From the NCBI GenBank assembly GCA_004375885.1, contig SOJG01000118.1, positions 1 to 6,555 on the forward strand: DNA of 6,555 nucleotides. The letters run 5' to 3'. Under the pieces are notes generated by a model. It did not search any database, was not told where the DNA came from, and saw only the letters and a list, made by a program, of their open reading frames with translations. A program made the position numbers and the translations under genes. The DNA is from Dehalococcoidia bacterium. GTDB taxonomy: Bacteria > Chloroflexota > Dehalococcoidia > GIF9 > AB-539-J10. This document shows positions 1-5,020 of this stretch, piece after piece (the stretch's first letter is position 1; each line of letters starts with the position of its first letter).

Positions 1-1
1 A

Positions 2-343
2 ATTCACCCTGCCACAAGAACCTTCATGGCCCTTCGTATCGCGGTCAACAGTGAACTACAGAATCTCGAGCTGGCGCTCAAACAGACCATTAATCTCCTT
101 CGCCCCGCGGGAAGATTGGTGGTTATTAGTTATCATTCTCTGGAAGACCGCATAGCAAAGCAATTCATGCGATACGCAGCCGCCAACTGTGTCTGCCCCC
201 CGCGAACAGCAATATGCCGCTGTGGGCATGTGCCCACCTTGAAGCTCATTTCACGGAAGGTCATTAAACCTACCTCGTTGGAGATAGAATCCAACCCACG
301 CAGCCGCAGCGCCAAACTAAGGATAGCCGAGCGACTCAACTAG
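2..343 (+). CDS. rsmH: 16S rRNA (cytosine(1402)-N4)-methyltransferase RsmH (MraW), C-terminal part
   Basis: RsmH methylates the N4 position of C1402 in the decoding region of 16S rRNA, using S-adenosylmethionine. Only the last 113 residues are present; the reading frame is open to the left edge, so the start and most of the methyltransferase fold lie outside. The visible part begins with IHPATRTF, which belongs to the family's HPATRxFQALRIAVN signature, so the ATG at 26 is an internal methionine (replacing the usual Q) and not the start. Further family motifs are RLVVISYHSLEDRI, a four-cysteine stretch CVCPPRTAICRCG seen in many RsmH proteins, and the C-terminal ESNPRSRSAKLRIAERL. The stop is TAG at 341. 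ftsA begins 31 bases later, where peptidoglycan genes would normally follow. The family assignment is secure. Confidence 0.95.
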   Translation: MHPATRTFMALRIAVNSELQNLELALKQTINLLRPAGRLVVISYHSLEDRIAKQFMRYAAANCVCPPRTAICRCGHVPTLKLISRKVIKPTSLEIESNPRSRSAKLRIAERLN

Positions 344-361
344 GCAGTATCTTCAGCAAAA

Positions 362-370
362 AAAGGAGGT
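362..370 (+). promoter_or_regulatory. Shine-Dalgarno site of ftsA, decides the start
   Basis: AAAGGAGGT is a near-perfect anti-16S match. GGAGG (365-369) lies 5 bases before ATG 375. A GTG at 369 in the same frame would place the start codon inside this site, so ATG 375 is the better start. Confidence 0.85.
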
Positions 371-374
371 GAAA

Positions 375-1592
375 ATGGCGAGAAGAATCATATCAGCTAT
401 TGATGTGGGCACAACCAAAGTAGCCACTATCGTGGCTAATGTCAAGGCGGAAGACGACATTGAAGTTCTAGGGGTGGGAGTCGTTCCTTGTCGCGGCCTG
501 CACAAAGGCATCGTAGTCAACATGGATGAAGCCAGACAGTCCATTGCCGCATCAGTCAAAGAAGCTCAAAGAATCAGCGGCATACGCATAGACTCTGCCT
601 ATGTTGGGGTCACCGGCAGGCACATAAGCAGCCTGAATAACAAAGGAGTAGTAGCTATCCCGAGAGATGACCGATTAGTGCGTACTCAGGACCTTAAACG
701 GGTGCTATCTGTGGCTCGTAATATCGCCGTCGCCGAGGGGAAAAAGGTTCTCCACGCCATTCCTCGCTCTTACGCTCTGGATGGCCAGGAGGGAGTGAGA
801 CAGCCAGTAGGCATGCACGGCTCCAGGTTAGATGTAGAGACGCATATCATCACCGCTTCTGTAACTTCTATACAAAATCTGGCCAAATGCGTGCGTAGTA
901 TCGGCGTTGACGTTGAGGATCTCGTCCTCGAGCCTCTGGCGAGCGGAGAAGCGGCATTGACTCCGGAAGAACGCGAATCCGGTGTGATTATGGCTGACAT
1001 CGGGGGTGGCACCACCGATATAGCGGTATTCAAGAATGGCAGCATCTATCACACGGCCATCCTCCCGGTGGCCGGCTACCAGGTCACCAGCGACATCTCC
1101 ATAGGCCTGGGCCTGCCTTTCAACATCGCGGAGAAGATGAAGAAGAGATACGGGAATGTCGCGCCAGCTTTGGAGACGGAACAAACAGAAGAAGTGGGTA
1201 TCGAGAATGGTCATAGTGCCTCTTATAAGGACCTCTGCAGTATCATCCGGGCCCGAATGGAGGAGCTGCTGCAACTCATACTGCTCGAGCTGCCTACCAG
1301 CGACTATCACACCCTGGCACCCTGCGGTCTGGTGGTCACCGGTGGCACATCCAACCTGGCGGGACTCGAGGAATTAGGGCAGTCAATGCTGCAAATTCCC
1401 GTGCGCAAAGGCCGACCACTGAGTGTGGGTGTCTATGGCATCTCCGATATCCTGCACGATCCGGCTTATGCTACCACCTTGGGCTTAATCCTATGGCAGG
1501 TACGAGGGAAAGAGGGATCAACTTACAAGGAAACAAGAGCTGGTACTTGGAGCAGCTTCATGAATCTCGTGAGAAGGCTGTTTCGGGCCTGA
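375..1592 (+). CDS. ftsA: Cell division protein FtsA, actin-like membrane anchor of FtsZ
   Basis: FtsA is an actin/Hsp70-family ATP-binding protein that polymerises at the cytoplasmic membrane and tethers FtsZ filaments to it. The 405 residues match the usual family length. Visible motifs are the N-terminal phosphate-1 loop AIDVGTTKV (about 8-16), the 1C subdomain signature typical of FtsA (about 75-165, with YVGVTGRHI), the phosphate-2 loop MADIGGGTTDIAVF (206-219), and the adenosine motif VVTGGTSNLAGL (320-331). The protein ends in WSSFMNLVRRLFRA (392-405), which looks like the amphipathic membrane-targeting helix of FtsA, preceded by a variable stretch. The gene sits 31 bases after rsmH and 19 bases before ftsZ, so the three probably share a transcript. 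The start is ATG 375, chosen from the Shine-Dalgarno position. The presence of both ATP motifs and the helix suggests a functional protein; no key residue seems missing. Confidence 0.96.
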   Translation: MARRIISAIDVGTTKVATIVANVKAEDDIEVLGVGVVPCRGLHKGIVVNMDEARQSIAASVKEAQRISGIRIDSAYVGVTGRHISSLNNKGVVAIPRDDRLVRTQDLKRVLSVARNIAVAEGKKVLHAIPRSYALDGQEGVRQPVGMHGSRLDVETHIITASVTSIQNLAKCVRSIGVDVEDLVLEPLASGEAALTPEERESGVIMADIGGGTTDIAVFKNGSIYHTAILPVAGYQVTSDISIGLGLPFNIAEKMKKRYGNVAPALETEQTEEVGIENGHSASYKDLCSIIRARMEELLQLILLELPTSDYHTLAPCGLVVTGGTSNLAGLEELGQSMLQIPVRKGRPLSVGVYGISDILHDPAYATTLGLILWQVRGKEGSTYKETRAGTWSSFMNLVRRLFRA

Positions 1593-1598
1593 TTTGTG

Positions 1599-1607
1599 AA
1601 AGGAGGT
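1599..1607 (+). promoter_or_regulatory. Shine-Dalgarno site of ftsZ
   Basis: AAAGGAGGT again, identical to the ftsA site. GGAGG (1602-1606) is 5 bases before ATG 1612. It fixes the ftsZ start and suggests that both division proteins are translated efficiently. Confidence 0.85.
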
Positions 1608-1611
1608 TAGA

Positions 1612-2742
1612 ATGGCAAAGCAAATTTATACCCCGGCTCCAGCAAGAATCAAAGCCATTGGTATTGGCGGCGGCGGTAGCAATGCTATCACCCGTATGGT
1701 TCGCGAGGGCATCAAAGGCGTTGACTTCATAGTTATGAATACCGATGGCCAGGCTCTGGCTCTGGCCGAGGCTCCCACCAGAGTCCAACTGGGTGAGAAA
1801 TTGACCAGAGGTTTGGGCGCTGGCGGCGATCATAAGGTTGGAATCAAAGCAGCTGAGGAAAGCCGCGATACAATCGAAGACCTCGTTGAGGGTGCTGATA
1901 TGGTGTTTATCGCGGCTGGCATGGGGGGTGGCACAGGCACGGGCGGCATTCCCATCGTGTCGGACGTGGCTAAGCAGAGCGGCGCTCTCACCATTGCGGT
2001 TGTGACCAAGCCCTTCACATTCGAGGGAACCCATCGAGCCCAAGTAGCCGAGGAAGGGATCGTTGAGCTTTCGGACAAGGTTGACACACTTATCATCATA
2101 CCTAATGACCGCCTTCTTCACCTCTGCGATGCCAAGACGAGTGTGGATAACGCCTTTAGGCTGGCAGACGATGCTCTTCTGTTGGGAGTTCAGGCCATTT
2201 CTGAAGTAGTTACTATTCCAGGATTGATCAATCTGGACTTCGCCGATATCAAATCGGTGATGAAAAATGCTGGCCCAGCTTGGATGTCTGTGGGCAGGGC
2301 GAGCGGTCAAAGCCGTGCTGCTGAAGCAGCCAAGGCCGCTCTGGCCAGCCCCTTGCTCGACGTATCCGTGGACGGAGCCTCGGGGGTGCTATTCAATATT
2401 ACTGGTGGCCCGAGCCTGACCCTGTTTGAGTGTAATGAGGCCGCCCAAGTAATAAGCCAGGCAGTAGACCCCAATGCCAACATAGTCTTCGGGGTAGTGT
2501 TTGACCCCAAGATGGATAGCGAGGTCCGAATTACGGTCATCGCCACTGGCTTCGCCAAGCAACAAGGCCTGGGAATACACAGCGCCGAGGAGCTTCGTCG
2601 ACTGATAAGAGGGAGCAGCGATGTTCTTGACGTGCCCTCTTTCTTGCGGCGTGCCCAGAAGTTTCCTGCCTCCCGTTTGGACAGCGGCTCAAGAGTTTCC
2701 CCGGTGGTTACTCCACAGCCGACCAAAATCTCTCGACAGTAA
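1612..2742 (+). CDS. ftsZ: Cell division GTPase FtsZ (tubulin homologue)
   Basis: FtsZ polymerises with GTP into the Z-ring that organises division at the membrane, here presumably through the upstream FtsA. The 376 residues show the GTP-binding glycine loop GGGGSNA (19-25), NTDGQAL (43-49), the tubulin signature GGGTGTG (105-111), PFTFEG with E138 and R142, ADDALLLGV (185-193), and the T7 catalytic loop NLDFAD (207-212) whose two aspartates activate GTP hydrolysis in the next subunit. The C-terminal domain continues to ITVIATGF (307-314). Oddities: the linker after it is only about 24 residues, and the conserved C-terminal peptide LDVPSFLRR (339-347), the usual docking site for FtsA, is followed by another 29 residues instead of ending the protein. 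The signature continues GGIPIV where most FtsZ proteins have GAAPVI, and the segment after the T7 loop reads AWMSVG where AMMGxG is usual. The assignment is certain; these differences probably reflect a divergent lineage. Confidence 0.97.
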   Translation: MAKQIYTPAPARIKAIGIGGGGSNAITRMVREGIKGVDFIVMNTDGQALALAEAPTRVQLGEKLTRGLGAGGDHKVGIKAAEESRDTIEDLVEGADMVFIAAGMGGGTGTGGIPIVSDVAKQSGALTIAVVTKPFTFEGTHRAQVAEEGIVELSDKVDTLIIIPNDRLLHLCDAKTSVDNAFRLADDALLLGVQAISEVVTIPGLINLDFADIKSVMKNAGPAWMSVGRASGQSRAAEAAKAALASPLLDVSVDGASGVLFNITGGPSLTLFECNEAAQVISQAVDPNANIVFGVVFDPKMDSEVRITVIATGFAKQQGLGIHSAEELRRLIRGSSDVLDVPSFLRRAQKFPASRLDSGSRVSPVVTPQPTKISRQ

Positions 2743-2755
2743 ACCTATACCTCAT

Positions 2756-2793
2756 TAGGGGAAAGGGATAGCAGGAGCTACCCCTTTCCCCTA
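2756..2793 (+). terminator. Long hairpin 13 bases after ftsZ, likely terminator without a T-run
   Basis: TAGGGGAAAGGG (2756-2767) pairs perfectly over 12 bp with CCCTTTCCCCTA (2782-2793). One A/C mismatch follows, then 4 more pairs (TAGC with GCTA), closing on an AGGA tetraloop (2773-2776). The position, directly after the division genes and before a new promoter, fits transcript termination or 3'-end protection. No T-tract follows (CAATCCTG), so it is not a classical intrinsic terminator. The inverted repeat is certain; the role is inferred. Confidence 0.65.
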
Positions 2794-2897
2794 CAATCCT
2801 GCCACACATTGCCACTGGCAAGGCTCTCAGCCGGCTTCAAAGGCAACACCCAGTTCTCACCACCCAACAGGGGCAGTTATCGTATTCAGGCGAAAAG
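2794..2897 (+). other. Intergenic spacer without a recognised gene
   Basis: No coding region with a credible start and ribosome site is visible on either strand. The only structure seen is a small dyad TTGCCACTGGCAA (2809-2821; 6-bp arms around one base), too short to assign. The stretch lies between the ftsZ hairpin and the putative pyr promoter and may hold upstream promoter sequence. Confidence 0.4.
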
Positions 2898-2926
2898 TTG
2901 CATTATCCTGGCAATTGTGGCATAAT
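2898..2926 (+). promoter_or_regulatory. Putative sigma-70 type promoter of the pyr operon
   Basis: A -10 element CATAAT (2921-2926, 5 of 6 to consensus) has an extended -10 TG at 2918-2919. A weak -35, TTGCAT (2898-2903, with the TTG conserved), lies 17 bases upstream. Transcription would begin at about 2931-2933, just before the PyrR-binding hairpin that starts at 2935. This agreement between promoter and leader structure is the main support; there is no experimental evidence. Confidence 0.6.
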
Positions 2927-2934
2927 TTCTAAGA

Positions 2935-2965
2935 CCTTTAAATCAGTCCAGTGAGGCTGGTAAGG
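2935..2965 (+). promoter_or_regulatory. PyrR-binding RNA loop (anti-antiterminator) of the pyr leader
   Basis: AGTCCAGTGAGGCT (2945-2958) fits every position of the known PyrR-binding consensus ARUCCNGNGAGGYU. It folds as expected for the family: upper stem CAG-U-CC (2944-2949) with GG-CUG (2955-2959) closing the loop AGUGA, an internal loop of unpaired bases (2939-2943 and 2960-2961), and a lower stem CCTT (2935-2938) with AAGG (2962-2965). In Bacillus, PyrR with UMP binds this hairpin and thereby prevents the antiterminator from forming. Because pyrR itself follows, autoregulation is very likely. The motif is seen directly; the function is carried over from the family. Confidence 0.9.
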
Positions 2966-3022
2966 GGCAATGTGTTTAAGCATACCGCAATAGAGGCACC
3001 ACTTGAGCCCTCTTGCCAGTTT
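2954..3022 (+). promoter_or_regulatory. Putative antiterminator of the pyr leader
   Basis: The 3' half of the PyrR-binding hairpin (2954-2968) can pair with the 5' arm of the downstream terminator (3007-3022): AGGCTGGTAAG with CTTGCCAGTTT (11 bp including G-U pairs), then, past one bulged T at 3011, GGGC with GCCC (4 bp). This pairing excludes both the binding loop and the terminator, which is the arrangement of the Bacillus pyr attenuator. The structure was derived by hand without energy calculation. Confidence 0.7.
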
Positions 3023-3039
3023 GAAGGCAGGAGGGTTTT
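3008..3039 (+). terminator. Attenuator hairpin before pyrR; its 3' arm holds the pyrR ribosome site
   Basis: CCCTCTTGCC (3008-3017) pairs with GGCAGGAGGG (3026-3035) over 10 bp (one G-U) around an 8-base loop, followed by TTTT (3036-3039). This is an intrinsic terminator, although the T-run is short (TTTTCTGT). The 3' arm contains AGGAGGG, the Shine-Dalgarno site of pyrR, so the same hairpin would also hide the ribosome site in any transcript that reads through. PyrR-UMP binding upstream would favour it. Confidence 0.75.
3029..3034 (+). promoter_or_regulatory. Shine-Dalgarno site of pyrR, decides the start
   Basis: AGGAGG lies 7 bases before GTG 3042. It supports GTG 3042 over the in-frame TTG at 3003, which would put the attenuator hairpin inside the gene and add 13 residues with no counterpart in PyrR proteins. 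Confidence 0.8.
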
Positions 3040-3041
3040 CT

Positions 3042-3620
3042 GTGCCTGAGAAGGTTCTCCTAACGTCAAGAGAGATGGGGCGGGCACTAGCCCGTATTGC
3101 TCACGAGATTGCAGAAAGGAACAAGGGCGCGACGGGTATTGTACTGGTGGGCATGCGAACTCGGGGAGTGCCTTTAGCCAGACGCATAGCCGACATAATA
3201 GAAGGCTTGAAAGGGACCCCCATCCCGGTGGGCACCCTGGACATTGGCCTCTATCGCGATGACATTTCACCTTCGGCATCGAAGTCGGCGGACCAGAGCC
3301 ACACCGATATCCCCACTACTATAACCGATAGGCGAGTAGTCCTGGTTGACGATGTCCTCTATACTGGACGGAGCATTCGCGCGGCTATGGATGCGCTCAT
3401 GGATTTGGGGCGTCCCAGGTCTATTCAACTCGCTGTGCTTATCGACCGTGGTCATCGGGAGCTTCCCATCCGGGCCGATTATGTCGGCAAGAATCTGCCG
3501 AGCTCCAGAGATGAGGAGATACAGGTTCAGCTCGTCGAGGTTGATGGGGTGGACGGAGTGACCATCGCGCTACGTACAGCTGGCGAGTCTTTGGAGAAGA
3601 CCAGGGAGGAGGCATTATGA
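3042..3620 (+). CDS. pyrR: Bifunctional pyr operon RNA-binding regulator / uracil phosphoribosyltransferase PyrR
   Basis: PyrR binds pyr leader RNA in response to UMP and lowers pyrimidine gene expression; it also converts uracil and PRPP to UMP with variable efficiency. From GTG 3042 it has 192 residues, slightly above the usual 180 or so. Visible features are RALARIAHEIAERNKG (14-29), the conserved VGMRTRGVPLARRIA (36-50), PVGTLDIGLYRDD (62-74), and the PRPP-binding signature VVLVDDVLYTGRS (99-111), followed by DRGHRELPIRADYVGKN (135-151), all typical of PyrR and not of Upp-type enzymes. It is the first gene of the operon, right behind an RNA element matching its own binding site, and overlaps pyrB by 4 bases (ATGA). 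Function as attenuator protein is well supported; enzymatic activity is inferred. Confidence 0.95.
   Translation: MPEKVLLTSREMGRALARIAHEIAERNKGATGIVLVGMRTRGVPLARRIADIIEGLKGTPIPVGTLDIGLYRDDISPSASKSADQSHTDIPTTITDRRVVLVDDVLYTGRSIRAAMDALMDLGRPRSIQLAVLIDRGHRELPIRADYVGKNLPSSRDEEIQVQLVEVDGVDGVTIALRTAGESLEKTREEAL
3604..3612 (+). promoter_or_regulatory. Shine-Dalgarno site of pyrB inside the end of pyrR
   Basis: GGGAGGAGG lies 4 bases before ATG 3617 when the last GGAGG is used, or 7 bases when the first is used. Together with the ATGA overlap of pyrR stop and pyrB start it suggests coupled translation. Confidence 0.75.
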
Positions 3621-5020
3621 ATCTGGCAAATAGAGATCTAGTGTCCATAGACGATCTATCCAACGGCGAAATCGAAGCGCTGTTCTCTCTGGCAGATAAG
3701 ATGTCTGACTCCACAGATGAGCAGTCTGGCCTATGCCGGGGCAAGATCATGGCCAGCTTGTTCTTTGAGCCCAGCACCAGAACGAAGCTATCTTTTGAAG
3801 CTGGTATGCTCAGGCTTGGCGGGAGCGTCATAAGTGCAGCCGACATAGGCGCAAGCTCGCTGGCCAAAGGCGAAAGCATTGCTGACATGGCGAAAGTGGT
3901 CGGGAGCTATGCCGACATAATCGTCATCAGACACCCGTGGGAAGGAGCGGCCAAGGTGGTTGCCGACTACGCTGGCATCCCCGTGATAAATGCCGGTGAC
4001 GGAAGCCACGAGCATCCCACCCAAACCCTATGCGACCTGTATACCATTAGAAAAGAGAGGCAGACCATCAGGGGACTCAGGATTGCCCTGTGGGGAGACT
4101 TGAAACGCGGGCGAACAGTACATTCCTTGATCTATGCTTTGGCTAGATTCGACGCCACTATCCTTTTCTGTCCTGGCCCGGGGCTTGAGATGCCGGTCCA
4201 TGTCCTGCGCAGATTGAGCACCGAATATGGCGGTGAAGTGAAGAGCTGCAGAGACCTGAACCAAGAACTCGAAACCGGCCCCTACCCTGTTGATGCCATA
4301 TACAGGACCCCGAGTAGCCCGCATCAACTCGCCATGTTGCCCGACATAAGCATGCAAGTGGAGCTGAACGCGGGGGTCGACGCCCTTTACGTCACCAGAC
4401 TCCAAAAGGAACGACAAGGGCCGGCCACGAAGGAACAGGAGTTGAACAAAGGTTACCCGGTGGTGGACAAGAAACTCCTTAGAGGAAAGGGATTTAGGAA
4501 AGCACTTGTTATGCACCCACTGCCCCGTGTTGACGAGTTGGCCTACGAGTTGGATGCTGATCCCAGAAGCATGTATTTCAAGCAGGCAGCCTATGGGGTG
4601 CCTGTCAGAATGGCGCTGGTAGCCCTCCTGTTGGGCGTCAAGGAAATCACGATCCCTGGAGAAGATGATTGCTTCGCTCCGAAGGCGCCTTACCCGGTCT
4701 ATGCCCGAGATTCCGGGGTCAAGTGTCCCAATATGAACTGTGTCTCAAACCAGGAGACGGAAGCAAAGTACATAAAGCCCGCCTTCGCAATAGTGAGCCG
4801 CGCGCCTTTAACGTTGCGGTGTATCTATTGTGATTATGAGCTTTATCCTCGATATATTGCCAGTTCAGAGTGGCATCAAGGGAAGGTGGAGAACAAGAAA
4901 TATCACAGCGCTAGTAGCCGCTTTGCTAGGAATATCAAACTCGAGAATCTGATCGTTTTTACTTCGGAAGAGGAGGCTCAGGCTCAGCAGTTCAAGCCCA
5001 GCAGCTATGTAAGCCAGTGA
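3617..5020 (+). CDS. pyrB: Aspartate carbamoyltransferase, catalytic chain fused to a PyrI-like zinc domain and a further C-terminal module
   Basis: It catalyses carbamoyl phosphate + L-aspartate to N-carbamoyl-aspartate, the second step of pyrimidine synthesis. At 467 residues it is much longer than a normal catalytic chain (about 305-310). The catalytic part (about 1-342) shows the carbamoyl-phosphate loop FFEPSTRTKLSFE (49-61), the 80s loop SSLAKGES (80-87), RHPWEGAA (105-112), NAGDGSHEHPTQTLCDLY (125-142), VTRLQKER (259-266) and MHPLPRVDEL (299-308). Compared with the E. coli chain there is an insert of about 30-35 residues near 217-252. Residues 367-409 resemble the zinc domain of the regulatory chain PyrI: CPNMNC and CIYC give C370, C375, C402, C405 (CX4C-X26-CX2C; E. 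coli PyrI CX4C-X23-CX2C). The nucleotide-binding domain of PyrI is absent, so CTP/ATP feedback of the E. coli kind is unlikely. Residues about 411-467 look like an Ada-type zinc module lacking its cysteines. PyrB-PyrI fusions are known, for example in Thermotoga maritima. The last codon overlaps pyrC, so the long form is the real end. Confidence 0.94.
   Translation: MNLANRDLVSIDDLSNGEIEALFSLADKMSDSTDEQSGLCRGKIMASLFFEPSTRTKLSFEAGMLRLGGSVISAADIGASSLAKGESIADMAKVVGSYADIIVIRHPWEGAAKVVADYAGIPVINAGDGSHEHPTQTLCDLYTIRKERQTIRGLRIALWGDLKRGRTVHSLIYALARFDATILFCPGPGLEMPVHVLRRLSTEYGGEVKSCRDLNQELETGPYPVDAIYRTPSSPHQLAMLPDISMQVELNAGVDALYVTRLQKERQGPATKEQELNKGYPVVDKKLLRGKGFRKALVMHPLPRVDELAYELDADPRSMYFKQAAYGVPVRMALVALLLGVKEITIPGEDDCFAPKAPYPVYARDSGVKCPNMNCVSNQETEAKYIKPAFAIVSRAPLTLRCIYCDYELYPRYIASSEWHQGKVENKKYHSASSRFARNIKLENLIVFTSEEEAQAQQFKPSSYVSQ

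Noticed and set aside
369..374. GTG at 369 as the start of ftsA (two extra residues)
   Set aside because: The codon lies within the Shine-Dalgarno sequence itself; ATG 375 has ideal spacing, the same as for ftsZ.
1558..2310. Long open frame of 250 codons on the minus strand opposite ftsZ, and a 160-codon one at 828-1310 opposite ftsA
   Set aside because: Both lie entirely or almost entirely antisense to clear genes, have no recognisable domains, and fit the open-frame shadows expected in this base composition.
2809..2821. Dyad TTGCCACTGGCAA as a repressor operator
   Set aside because: It is about 110 bases upstream of the predicted transcription start, occurs once, and such short dyads arise by chance.
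2840..2878. On the minus strand, GGGTGGTGAGAACTGGGTG slightly recalls a T-box element
   Set aside because: The T-box core (GGGTGGNACCGCG-like) is not matched, and no gene follows on that strand.
2970..2993. Mini-ORF of seven codons (MCLSIPQ) between the PyrR-binding loop and the terminator, a possible leader peptide
   Set aside because: The purine-rich AAGGGG before it ends only 2 bases from the ATG, the peptide shows no telling codon run, and the attenuator is explained by PyrR without it.
3003..3041. TTG at 3003 as the start of pyrR (13 extra residues)
   Set aside because: These bases form the attenuator hairpin and the ribosome site of the GTG at 3042, and the extra residues do not resemble PyrR N-termini.
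2938..3279. Minus-strand open frame of 113 codons across the pyr leader
   Set aside because: It runs antisense through the attenuator and the start of pyrR, has a low-complexity composition and no family resemblance.
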